NCBI GenBank assembly: GCA_030619415.1
Contig: JAUXBM010000103.1
Span: 1 to 6,563 of the forward strand
Source: Chlorobiota bacterium
Lineage (GTDB): Bacteria; Bacteroidota; Bacteroidia; Bacteroidales; F082
Length of the DNA: 6,563 nucleotides
Direction: 5' to 3'
The notes under the pieces were generated by a model. It worked only from the letters and a program-made list of their open reading frames with translations. It was not told the origin of the DNA and made no database searches. Positions 1 to 6,563 of this stretch are shown piece by piece; position 1 is the stretch's first letter; each line of letters begins with the position of its first letter. Both the position numbers and the translations under genes were made by a program.

Positions 1-1137
1 ATGATGATGAAGTGGCGACATTTTAAAGATGCGCCTGCCTGCTCCGTATTTCTTTTTCGTGTATTTGAAATAGCTAACCTGCATGATGACAGAAAGGCTT
101 TCGGCCACGAAAATGCCGCAGAGGATGGGAATCAGTAATTCTTTCCTTATTATTATGGCAAACACAGCGATGATGCCGCCCAATGATAAGCTGCCTGTAT
201 CACCCATGAATACCTGGGCAGGGTAGGTGTTGAACCAGAGGAATCCAATGGTCGCCCCAATAAATGCACTGATGTAAATGGTCAGTTCGCCCACATTGGG
301 GAGGTACATGATGTTCAGGTAGTCGGCAAAAATGATGTTGCCTGAAACCCACGCGAGGATACCCAGCGTAAGCCCGATAATTGCGGAAGTTCCTGTTGCC
401 AGACCATCCATCCCATCGGTCAGGTTGGCTCCATTGGAAACGGCCACAATGATCAGGATAACGATCGGTATAAAAATCAGGAATCCCCATTTGTGGTAAT
501 CTTTGCCCAGCCATTTTAAAAGTATCGCATAATCAAATTCATTGTTCTTGAAAAAAGGGATGGTTGTTTTCAATGAATGTGTTTGATCTTGTGCGTAATG
601 GGCAGATGCTTCCGTTTGCTCAGTCCCTGTGATAACTTCCTGAACAGTATCTTGCTTTTCGCGAACAACAACCGCAGGGTTAAAGTACATCACTAATCCA
701 ACCACCAGCCCAAGCGCTATTTGTCCGGCTATTTTATATTTACCCGAAAGACCTTCTTTGTGCCGTTTAAATACTTTAATATAATCATCCGTAAACCCGA
801 GCATGCCAAGCCATACTGTGGTGAAAAGCATGAGCAGGATGTAGATATTGTCGAGTTTGGCGAATAACAATGTCGGGATCAGGATGGAGGTAAGGATGAT
901 GAGTCCGCCCATGGTTGGTGTACCCTGTTTTTCAAGCTGTCCTTCAAGGCCCAGGTCACGAATTGTTTCGCCTACCTGCTTCCGGTTTAGGTATTTGATC
1001 CAACGTTTTCCAAACAACAGGCTGATGATGAGTGAGGTGATTACCGCACCGGCAGCCCTGAACGAGAGGTACTCGAATACACTGGCACCGGGCAGTGCAA
1101 AAGTTTCTTCCAGATATTGAAAAAGATAGTATAACAT
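1..1137 (-). CDS. mraY: Phospho-N-acetylmuramoyl-pentapeptide-transferase MraY (3' end outside window)
   Basis: Integral membrane enzyme that transfers phospho-MurNAc-pentapeptide from UDP to undecaprenyl phosphate, giving lipid I. The frame starts at ATG (1137-1135), reading [11 protein letters not shown], and stays open for 379 codons to the window edge. Visible motifs are the aspartate pair in GFTDDYIK (D117, D118), NLTDGMDG (238-245), FMGDTGSL with D313, and the PLHHH histidine motif (375-379), at which the window cuts off. These are the Mg2+ and substrate-binding signatures of the MraY family. Many hydrophobic segments are present, for example 31-43, 78-92, 98-114, 136-151, 217-233 and 320-330. 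From D118 to the NLTD motif is about 46 residues longer than in E. coli MraY as I recall it; the extra segment (about 155-205) is polar and probably faces the periplasm. Full-length Bacteroidota MraY is somewhat over 400 residues, so perhaps 30 to 45 residues are missing here. It lies 3 bases after the murE stop, without a Shine-Dalgarno sequence. Confidence 0.97.
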   Translation of the reverse strand, partial: MLYYLFQYLEETFALPGASVFEYLSFRAAGAVITSLIISLLFGKRWIKYLNRKQVGETIRDLGLEGQLEKQGTPTMGGLIILTSILIPTLLFAKLDNIYILLMLFTTVWLGMLGFTDDYIKVFKRHKEGLSGKYKIAGQIALGLVVGLVMYFNPAVVVREKQDTVQEVITGTEQTEASAHYAQDQTHSLKTTIPFFKNNEFDYAILLKWLGKDYHKWGFLIFIPIVILIIVAVSNGANLTDGMDGLATGTSAIIGLTLGILAWVSGNIIFADYLNIMYLPNVGELTIYISAFIGATIGFLWFNTYPAQVFMGDTGSLSLGGIIAVFAIIIRKELLIPILCGIFVAESLSVIMQVSYFKYTKKKYGAGRRIFKMSPLHHH

Positions 1138-1140
1138 CTT

Positions 1141-2598
1141 TTAAATTGATTTAAGCAATTCAGTTAGTATTTCCTTGTCATCAAAAGGGTACTTAACCCC
1201 TTTTATCTCCTGATATTTTTCATGTCCCTTGCCCGCTACAAGCACCAGGTCTCCGGGTTGTGCAAGTGTTACAGCCGTTTTAATGGCTTCTTTGCGATCG
1301 GTAATTACCAGCGTTTTATTTTTTTTGGCCGGAGCGATACCTCTTCTCATTTCCTCGATGATTTTATTTGGATCTTCCGAACGGGGATTATCAGAAGTGA
1401 GGATCACAAGATCACTCAGTACAGACGCGGTATTTGCCATCTTCGGCCTTTTTTCCCTGTCGCGATCTCCACCTGCTCCAACTACCGTGATCAGCTTTTC
1501 ATTTCTTGTGCGCAGTGAATTAATCGATTGCAATACATTCAACAGTGCATCCGGCGAGTGGGCGTAGTCAACAATACCGGTTATATTTTTGTCTGACCTG
1601 ATCAATTCGAAACGGCCTTCAGCGCCGGTCAGTTGGGAAATGGCCGTCAAAACTTCCGCTTTATCTTGTTGCAACATGATGGCTGTCGAATATGTTGCCA
1701 ATAGGTTATAAGCATTGAAGCCTCCCGAAATTAATGAATGGACTTCTGTACCATTAATGTTGAGTTGCATGCCGCTGAAATGGTTTTCAATGACCTTCCC
1801 CATAATGTCGGCCATGTTTTTTAAGCCGTAAGTCTTTTTGCCAGCCTTTGTATTTTGTAGTACAACCCGTCCATTTTTGTCATCTGCATTGCTGAGCGCA
1901 AAAGCCTCTTTTGGGAGATTGTCGAACAATTTCTTTTTTGTATTCAGATAATTTCTGAAAGTGAGGTGATAGTCGAGGTGATCGTGCGTGATGTTGGTAA
2001 ATACAGCTCCGGCGAAATGTAAACCGGCAATACGTTCCTGTTTGATGGCGTGTGAACTGACCTCCATAAATGCATATTCGCAACCTTCATCGGCCATCTG
2101 CCTCAACACTTTATTGAGCTGGATCGAATCCGGGGTTGTGTGGGTAGAAGGCAATTCCTTCGAATGCACTTTATTTGAGATGGTGGAAAGTAAACCGGTT
2201 TTGTATCCAAGGATGGTGAACAGTTGATAGAGTAAAGTGACTGTTGTAGTCTTCCCATTCGTTCCGGTTACACCAACCAATTGTAAGCTTTCTGACGGGT
2301 TGTCGTAAAAATTTGAGGCGATATATCCCAGTGCCGATGCTGAATTGTTGACTTTGATATAGGTTGTTTTGTCATCGATACTTTCCGGGAAATCCTCACA
2401 AACAATAATACTTGCACCCTTTTCGATGGCCTTATCGATAAAGCGGTGTCCATCGACCTGTGTTCCTTTAACAGCCACAAACAAACTGCCTTTACGGGCA
2501 AGCCTGGAATCAAAACAGATATCCGTTACAGAAACATCAGTTGATCCTTTCAGCTCCTGGATCTTAATATTGTGCAGTATGTTTGTTAGTGTTTTCAA
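1141..2598 (-). CDS. murE: UDP-N-acetylmuramoyl-tripeptide synthetase MurE, probably meso-DAP adding
   Basis: Cytoplasmic Mur ligase (485 aa) that uses ATP to add the third amino acid to UDP-MurNAc-L-Ala-D-Glu. The three-domain layout is clear. The N-terminal UDP-binding domain covers about 1-100 (FDSR at 29-32). The central ATPase domain has the P-loop TGTNGKTTT (111-119), the STHTTP substrate loop (151-156), EVSSHA (179-184) and HDHLDYH (205-211). K221 aligns with the lysine that is carbamylated in this family. The C-terminal domain has VDYAHSPDA (343-351), GAGGDRDREKRP (375-386), DNPR (403-406) and GKGHE (456-460). DNPR is the known signature for meso-diaminopimelate rather than lysine. 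The start codon is TTG (2598-2596). It gives the usual Mur ligase N-terminus MKTLTNILHN, the ftsI stop is only one codon upstream in the same frame, and no in-frame ATG occurs before residue 178. There is no murF between this gene and mraY. Confidence 0.97.
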   Translation of the reverse strand: MKTLTNILHNIKIQELKGSTDVSVTDICFDSRLARKGSLFVAVKGTQVDGHRFIDKAIEKGASIIVCEDFPESIDDKTTYIKVNNSASALGYIASNFYDNPSESLQLVGVTGTNGKTTTVTLLYQLFTILGYKTGLLSTISNKVHSKELPSTHTTPDSIQLNKVLRQMADEGCEYAFMEVSSHAIKQERIAGLHFAGAVFTNITHDHLDYHLTFRNYLNTKKKLFDNLPKEAFALSNADDKNGRVVLQNTKAGKKTYGLKNMADIMGKVIENHFSGMQLNINGTEVHSLISGGFNAYNLLATYSTAIMLQQDKAEVLTAISQLTGAEGRFELIRSDKNITGIVDYAHSPDALLNVLQSINSLRTRNEKLITVVGAGGDRDREKRPKMANTASVLSDLVILTSDNPRSEDPNKIIEEMRRGIAPAKKNKTLVITDRKEAIKTAVTLAQPGDLVLVAGKGHEKYQEIKGVKYPFDDKEILTELLKSI

Positions 2599-2601
2599 TG
2601 C

Positions 2602-4716
2602 TTAATAAATAGCCAGTTGAAGGTTAATTTTTTGTCCGGTCGAAATGGGCTTGCCCGCTTTCACGGATTGCGTGCGAACATAACCCCGGCCGGTAAAGCT
2701 GGTTTCAATTCCTAAATTTTCCAGCAGATAAACGGCATCTTTTGCTTTCATCCCTTTTACGTTGGGCACCTTATTCAAAGCAAATTGTACTGATTCAATT
2801 TCTACCTCTTCATTGTTTAATGTTGCCATTGCCCACGTTTCATTATGCAGGTAATCAGCCGTGTTAACTCCCAGCGCTTCATAAATGGTCTTCAGGTCTT
2901 TGTATGGAACTGCATCTTTTTGTTCCGGTTTCTGCACATCTCCATAATAGGTCTGGTGGTCTAAATCGAGGACGAGCGATATGGAGTAAATCTTATCGGC
3001 TATTTCGCGGAAAGCCGGTGCAGCCACTGCCCCGCCATAATACTTTCCTGCGGTGGGCTTGTTAACTGCGACAATGCATGAATATTTCGGGTCATCAGCA
3101 GGAAAATATCCAACAAACGAAGCGTTGTAATCACGCGTGTATTTTCCATCCGTTACAATCTTCGCGGTTCCTGTTTTGCCGGCAACGGTATAGGCTGCAT
3201 CTTTAAATACATTTTTACCTGTACCTCTTTTAACAACACCTTCTAAAAGAGACTGTGCCTGTTCGAGGGTTTCTTTTGATACAACCCTGCGATTGATAAT
3301 TTCAGTTTCAAATTCCTCTTTGATCACATCACCCATGCCGATACCGGTCACAAACATTGGCTTAACCATTACTCCATCATTTGCAATGGAATTGTAAAAT
3401 GTCAATAGCTGAAGTGGGGTTAGCTGGATCTCATACCCAAATGAAATGGCTGTGAGCGAAGTTCCCCACCAGGTTTTTTTGTTAGAGGGATGTTTAATAT
3501 ACGGCTGACCTTCGCCACTGATTTCAATGTTTAATGGTTTATTTAACGACATTTCATAGAGACCATCAATAAATTGAGTAGGATTGTCTTCAAATGCCCT
3601 GCTGATAACCTTCGCCATCCCAACATTGGAAGAATGCTCGAAAACATCCCTCACAGTCACGCGTCCGTTACCAATTTTATGAACATCCTGGACCGACATT
3701 CCGTTAACGACATCGAACCCTTCCCGGGTGATGACACTGTCGGTTAATTTAATATTTCCTTTCTCGAGGGCGACAAGGATATTGGGTAATTTAAACGTTG
3801 AACCAGGTTCAATACTTTCGCCAATGGCATAGTTGTAGATCTCTTTGTATTTTCCGTCAGACTTATCATAGCGAAGGTTTGCGATGGCCTTAATATGGCC
3901 GGTTTCTACTTCCATCACGACCGCACATCCCTGGAAAGCTTCGTTGTTCATCAATTGGCGCAGCAAGGCATTTTCGGCAATATCCTGGATATTGATATCA
4001 ATGGTCGTGATGATGTCGAGGCCATCCTGTGGTTCTACTTCATTTTCATCATGGATAGGAATCCAGTCGCCGTGGTTAATGCGACGCATAAGTTGTTTGC
4101 CGTTTTTCCCCGTAAGAACATCGGTGTAGGCTCCTTCGAGACCAACAAACAACTTTTCTTTTTTTATTTCATAACCGATTGTCCGCTCAGCAAGTGTGTT
4201 AAAAGGATGTGCCCTGCGCGGTGTTTGTTTGGCAATTAGTCCCCCGCCATTTTTTCCTTTATTAAGAATGGGTAACTTTCTTATCTCTTTCAGTTGTTCG
4301 TAGGTTACCTTTTTGCGGATCAGCACATATCGCTTGCCCTGTTTGCGGCTTTTAATGAGATAATCTTTATAAGCTTTCGCTGATTTATTACCGAGAATTT
4401 TTGAAAGTCCTGCTGCCAGTGCTTCAACATTTTCATAAAAAAACTTGTCGGATATGTTTGAAGATGCTACATCCATCCTGATCTCAAACACGGGAACCGA
4501 GGTGGCCAGTAAACTGCCATCGTCAGCAAGGATGTTGCCCCGGCTGGCTTCAATGCTAAATACTTTTAGTTCCTGGTTGTTGGCAAGGCTTTTTAGATGT
4601 TCCCCTTCCTTTAGGTGAATGTAAAAGAGCTTGGCAATAATGAGTAGCCCAAACAGAAGAATGCCAAAGTACACCAGGTAAACCCTCCACAATATGTCTT
4701 TTCTAATGTCTGTCAC
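2602..4716 (-). CDS. ftsI: FtsI-type division transpeptidase (class B PBP) with C-terminal PASTA domain
   Basis: Septal peptidoglycan DD-transpeptidase (PBP3/FtsI, SpoVD-like), 704 aa, anchored in the inner membrane with its catalytic part in the periplasm. Residues 1-12 are a short cytoplasmic tail (DILWRVY) and about 13-33 form one transmembrane segment. The PBP dimerisation/pedestal domain follows, beginning at SRGNILADDG (58-67). The transpeptidase domain (about 235-577) has all three catalytic motifs: STFK with nucleophile S306 and K309, SSN (362-364) and KTGTA (514-518). Residues 580-645 are a linker. One PASTA repeat closes the protein (about 647-704, starting NKVPNVKGMKAKDA). The start is GTG (4716-4714), which gives MTDIRKDILWRVY; no better in-frame start is seen. 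It begins 4 bases after the ftsL-like stop. A lone PASTA domain on a division PBP is common in Bacteroidota and Gram-positives but absent from E. coli FtsI. The gene could equally be named pbpB or spoVD-like; the transpeptidase assignment is firm. Confidence 0.96.
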   Translation of the reverse strand: MTDIRKDILWRVYLVYFGILLFGLLIIAKLFYIHLKEGEHLKSLANNQELKVFSIEASRGNILADDGSLLATSVPVFEIRMDVASSNISDKFFYENVEALAAGLSKILGNKSAKAYKDYLIKSRKQGKRYVLIRKKVTYEQLKEIRKLPILNKGKNGGGLIAKQTPRRAHPFNTLAERTIGYEIKKEKLFVGLEGAYTDVLTGKNGKQLMRRINHGDWIPIHDENEVEPQDGLDIITTIDINIQDIAENALLRQLMNNEAFQGCAVVMEVETGHIKAIANLRYDKSDGKYKEIYNYAIGESIEPGSTFKLPNILVALEKGNIKLTDSVITREGFDVVNGMSVQDVHKIGNGRVTVRDVFEHSSNVGMAKVISRAFEDNPTQFIDGLYEMSLNKPLNIEISGEGQPYIKHPSNKKTWWGTSLTAISFGYEIQLTPLQLLTFYNSIANDGVMVKPMFVTGIGMGDVIKEEFETEIINRRVVSKETLEQAQSLLEGVVKRGTGKNVFKDAAYTVAGKTGTAKIVTDGKYTRDYNASFVGYFPADDPKYSCIVAVNKPTAGKYYGGAVAAPAFREIADKIYSISLVLDLDHQTYYGDVQKPEQKDAVPYKDLKTIYEALGVNTADYLHNETWAMATLNNEEVEIESVQFALNKVPNVKGMKAKDAVYLLENLGIETSFTGRGYVRTQSVKAGKPISTGQKINLQLAIY

Positions 4717-4720
4717 TTCT

Positions 4721-5107
4721 TTAGTCTTTTGCTACCCTGATTGTTTTTACCGGTTTTGTACTCTCTTTTATGCCCTGGTTTTCCAGTTTTTTAGCCAGCT
4801 GCGATTGTTTGCTTAATTCCTCAAGTTTCGATTTGCCCGTTATGTATTCGTAATTGATTTCTTTCATTTCTTTACGCAGATGGTTGATGTCCCTTATCCT
4901 GGCCTCTGCATAGTAATTGCTTGCGATGTAAATAAATGCGAGGAATGCGATGTAAATGAGGAATGGAAAAAACCGGAATGTGCCCACACTTAACATCTCG
5001 CCGCCAAGGATGCCTTTGGTAGTTTTACCAAGACTGCCTGTTTTGATACGAGGCATGCCCGCGCTACTTTTTTTAGGTTTTCTGCTTATGTTCTTCTTTT
5101 CGCTCAT
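4721..5107 (-). CDS. ftsL: FtsL-like bitopic cell division protein
   Basis: Small single-pass membrane protein, 128 aa. The N-terminal cytoplasmic tail (1-45) is strongly basic (KKNISRKPKK), which predicts an N-in orientation. One hydrophobic segment spans about 46-65 (FFPFLIYIAFLAFIYIAS). A charged region follows (66-110: EARIRDINHLRKEMKEIN and onward) that should form a coiled coil, then a short C-terminal tail (KESTKPVKTIRVAKD). Size, topology and position between rsmH and ftsI match FtsL, the divisome subunit that bridges to FtsB/FtsQ and helps activate FtsWI. FtsL proteins diverge widely in sequence, so the call rests on topology and synteny as well as resemblance to the Bacteroidota FtsL-like family. 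I chose the ATG at 5107-5105, one base after the rsmH stop (TGA-A-ATG). A TTG at 5125 would add six residues and overlap rsmH by 17 bases, which is less likely. Confidence 0.88.
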   Translation of the reverse strand: MSEKKNISRKPKKSSAGMPRIKTGSLGKTTKGILGGEMLSVGTFRFFPFLIYIAFLAFIYIASNYYAEARIRDINHLRKEMKEINYEYITGKSKLEELSKQSQLAKKLENQGIKESTKPVKTIRVAKD

Positions 5108-5108
5108 T

Positions 5109-6002
5109 TCAGTTTTTCCCGGCAATTCTTAATTTAGCACTTCGTGCACGGTTATTTTCGGCTATTTCCAGTTCGTTCGGAACGATTGGTTTTGAGGTGA
5201 TTGCCCTAAATGGTGTAAGCGGGTTTCCGTAAAAATCTTTTTCCAGGTTTCCTTCCAGGTTTCCTGTCTTCATGAAATTTTTAACCAGCCTGTCTTCGAG
5301 GGAATGGTACGAGATCACAACAAGTCTCCCGCCTTTTACAAGAACATCAGTTGTTTGTAAAAGCAATTCCTCAAGTGCGCTTAATTCATCGTTTACCTCG
5401 ATACGGAGCGCCTGGAAAACCATTGCCAGAAATTTGTTGCGTTTGTTGGGCGGGAAGCAATGCTCAACGGTTTCGGCCAATTGCCAGGTCGTTTCAATTG
5501 GATCGAATTGCCTCTTCTGTAGAATCGCTTTGGTTATTCGATGACTTTGTTTTAATTCTCCGTATTTTTTAAAAACAGCAATTAGTTCCTCAATCGAATA
5601 ATTATTGACAATTGTTGCGGCTGTTTTCTCAAGATGCTTGCTCATTCGCATATCAAGCAGTGCATCCAGGCGCGACGAAAATCCGCGTTCGGGTACATCA
5701 AACTGGTGCGATGATACACCCAGGTCGGCAAGAATACCGTCCACTGGAAAAGCATCATGAAGCCGGAGGAAATTTTTAAGGTGACGAAAATTTTGGTTCA
5801 CAAGTAAAAACCTGTCGTCGTTGATAACATTGGCCTGTGCATCCAGGTCCTGGTCAAAAGCGATAAGACGGCCATTTTCCAGTTTATCCAGAATCGCAGT
5901 TGCGTGCCCACCTCCCCCAAAAGTGACATCCACATAGGTGCCACCCGGTTTGATGTTGAGCCCGTCAACGCTTTGCTGAAGCAATACTGGTATATGGTAC
6001 AT
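5109..6002 (-). CDS. rsmH: 16S rRNA (cytosine(1402)-N4)-methyltransferase RsmH (MraW)
   Basis: SAM-dependent methyltransferase of 297 aa that N4-methylates C1402 (E. coli numbering) in the decoding site of 16S rRNA. The protein opens with YHIPVLLQQSVDGL (2-15), the typical RsmH start. It carries the SAM-binding loop DVTFGGGGH (25-33), FDQD (49-52) at the end of strand 2, DLGVSSHQ (93-100), RGFSSR...LDMRM (106-120), FQALRIEVNDEL (196-207), ISYHSLEDR (230-238) and the C-terminal NNRARSAKLR (283-292). All the usual family blocks are present and the length is normal. The start is ATG at 6002-6000, four bases after the mraZ stop. The same frame stays open for 41 more codons back to a TTG inside mraZ, but that extension does not resemble RsmH and was rejected. 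In many bacteria this gene sits second in the dcw cluster, after mraZ, as here. Confidence 0.97.
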   Translation of the reverse strand: MYHIPVLLQQSVDGLNIKPGGTYVDVTFGGGGHATAILDKLENGRLIAFDQDLDAQANVINDDRFLLVNQNFRHLKNFLRLHDAFPVDGILADLGVSSHQFDVPERGFSSRLDALLDMRMSKHLEKTAATIVNNYSIEELIAVFKKYGELKQSHRITKAILQKRQFDPIETTWQLAETVEHCFPPNKRNKFLAMVFQALRIEVNDELSALEELLLQTTDVLVKGGRLVVISYHSLEDRLVKNFMKTGNLEGNLEKDFYGNPLTPFRAITSKPIVPNELEIAENNRARSAKLRIAGKN

Positions 6003-6006
6003 TCGG

Positions 6007-6468
6007 TTATTGATCAGTTTCAAATTCGCCCATAACTTCCTCGGCCAGGTCGGCGAATTCGTCCGCATCATAGTCCATAGCAGTTTCATATGCTGCTTTG
6101 TCCCAAATTTCGATGCGGTTAGCAACTGATGTCAGTACAACCTCTTTTTTGATTTCGCCGTAATTTAACAAGTCTTTATGGATTAAAAACCTACCTGTTC
6201 CGTCCAACTCGACAAGCTTTACACCTGCCATGAACTTGGTAGCGAATTCCGCATTTTTCTTCTTGAACATATTGAGCTTACTCACCATGCGCGATTCATC
6301 TTCCCAATGTTTCCACGGATAGATTTCAAGGCACTTTTTAAAGATGCTGCGTTTAATGACAAATCCTAGTTTTGCAGCTTCACCCATTTGGCTTTTAAAC
6401 GAAGCAGGGAACATGAATCGCCCTTTAGCGTCAATCTTACATTCATATGTTCCAAGGAGGTTAATCAT
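6007..6468 (-). CDS. mraZ: Transcriptional regulator MraZ
   Basis: Small DNA-binding protein (153 aa) built from two SpoVT/AbrB-like half domains. The first spans about 5-52 and includes GTYECKIDAKGRFMFPASFK with the conserved DxKGR motif at D13-R17. The second spans about 79-125 and includes the matching DGTGR motif at 89-93. The repeated DxxGR motif is the hallmark of MraZ. The last 25 residues or so are acidic (DYDADEFADLAEEVMGEFE). In E. coli and some other bacteria MraZ forms a ring and represses its own operon by binding short direct repeats upstream, and a matching repeat array is present here at 6506-6543. The start is ATG at 6468-6466, giving MINLLGTYECKID, the standard family N-terminus. 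The upstream sequence is A/T-rich (TTTATTA) with no Shine-Dalgarno motif. It is the first gene of the cluster visible in the window. Confidence 0.96.
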   Translation of the reverse strand: MINLLGTYECKIDAKGRFMFPASFKSQMGEAAKLGFVIKRSIFKKCLEIYPWKHWEDESRMVSKLNMFKKKNAEFATKFMAGVKLVELDGTGRFLIHKDLLNYGEIKKEVVLTSVANRIEIWDKAAYETAMDYDADEFADLAEEVMGEFETDQ

Positions 6469-6505
6469 TAATAAACACGGAATTACGGCGTAAATGTATC
6501 AATTA

Positions 6506-6543
6506 TTTACCACAATTTTACATTATTTACCACCTTTTACCAC
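6506..6543 (-). promoter_or_regulatory. Putative MraZ operator: GTGGTAAA boxes with 10-bp period
   Basis: Read on the minus strand, GTGGTAAA occurs exactly at 6543-6536, 6533-6526 and 6513-6506. A degenerate copy (ATGTAAAA) begins at 6523, so four units start exactly 10 bases apart (6543, 6533, 6523, 6513). The nearest box ends 37 bases upstream of the mraZ ATG. Known MraZ operators are direct repeats of a short GTG/TGGG-type core spaced one helical turn apart, contacted by adjacent subunits of the MraZ ring. The layout and location match this closely. That MraZ binds here is inference from position and repeat geometry; the repeats themselves are directly visible. Confidence 0.75.
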
Positions 6544-6544
6544 A

Positions 6545-6554
6545 TTGTTAACAA
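6545..6554. repeat. Perfect 10-bp palindrome TTGTTAACAA of unknown role
   Basis: TTGTTAACAA equals its own reverse complement and lies immediately upstream of the GTGGTAAA array. It is nested in the looser inverted pair ACATT (6542-6546) and AATGT (6555-6559). It may be a site for another regulator or part of promoter DNA, or it may be chance in A/T-rich sequence. It is too short and has too little spacer to act as a terminator hairpin. The window ends 9 bases further on, so the wider context is not visible. Confidence 0.3.
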
Positions 6555-6563
6555 AATGTTACG

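Noticed and set aside
848..1567. Plus-strand open frames of 90 to 112 codons opposite mraY and murE
   Set aside because: They lie wholly antisense to strongly conserved genes, have no recognisable domains and no start context, and are typical shadow frames.
3884..4239. Plus-strand open frames of 81 and 114 codons opposite ftsI
   Set aside because: The two overlap each other in different frames and are fully antisense to the FtsI pedestal and early transpeptidase coding region, with no family resemblance.
5108..5125. TTG start adding six residues to the FtsL-like protein
   Set aside because: The ATG at 5107 lies one base after the rsmH stop, fits the tight spacing of the other junctions and gives a normal basic N-terminal tail. 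The TTG would overlap rsmH.
6003..6125. Extension of the rsmH frame upstream to a TTG, overlapping mraZ by 119 bases
   Set aside because: The extra 41 residues do not resemble RsmH, while ATG at 6002 gives the canonical MYHIPVLL start four bases after the mraZ stop. The extension is an open frame in the shadow of mraZ.
6454..6460. AAGGAGG on the plus strand, resembling a strong Shine-Dalgarno sequence
   Set aside because: It is not followed by a start codon with a useful open frame on the plus strand; the codons that follow reach a stop within a few triplets. On the minus strand it simply encodes NLLG codons of mraZ.
6491..6498. Possible Bacteroidota -7 element TACATTTA (consensus TAnnTTTG) upstream of mraZ
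   Set aside because: It matches 7 of 8 fixed or free positions but has no TTTG -33 element at 19 bases or so upstream. The TTTG at 6555-6552 is too far away. In A/T-rich DNA this is not enough to call a promoter.

Overview
The window holds the promoter-proximal part of a division and cell wall (dcw) gene cluster, all of it on the minus strand. In transcription order (high to low coordinate) it reads mraZ, rsmH (mraW), an ftsL-like gene, ftsI (class B PBP with a PASTA domain), murE and mraY. The mraY gene runs off the left edge of the window. Coding density is almost complete: neighbouring genes are separated by only 1 to 4 bases, so they are almost certainly co-transcribed and translationally coupled. 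The only non-coding stretch longer than a few bases is the 95 bases upstream of mraZ (6469-6563).

The organism is most likely a member of the Bacteroidota. The evidence is: (1) murE is followed directly by mraY with no murF between them; (2) the FtsI has a C-terminal PASTA domain although MurE carries the meso-diaminopimelate signature DNPR; (3) the small membrane protein between rsmH and ftsI looks like the Bacteroidota form of FtsL; (4) MraY has a long hydrophilic insertion in the middle; (5) no gene has a clear Shine-Dalgarno sequence and the start regions are A/T-rich. I cannot assign a genus.

The genes serve one process. MurE adds the third residue to the UDP-MurNAc stem peptide in the cytoplasm. 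MraY moves the finished UDP-MurNAc-pentapeptide onto undecaprenyl phosphate to make lipid I. FtsI cross-links septal peptidoglycan, with the FtsL-like protein as a divisome partner. RsmH methylates 16S rRNA, and MraZ is the DNA-binding autoregulator of the cluster.

The most noteworthy signal is upstream of mraZ. Three exact GTGGTAAA boxes and one degenerate copy lie on a strict 10-bp lattice, which is the layout expected of a MraZ operator. A second point is the ftsI-murE junction: both genes are in the same reading frame, separated only by the stop codon TAA and one codon (GCA), and murE starts with TTG. I found no novel multi-gene system, mobile element, CRISPR array or RNA gene.
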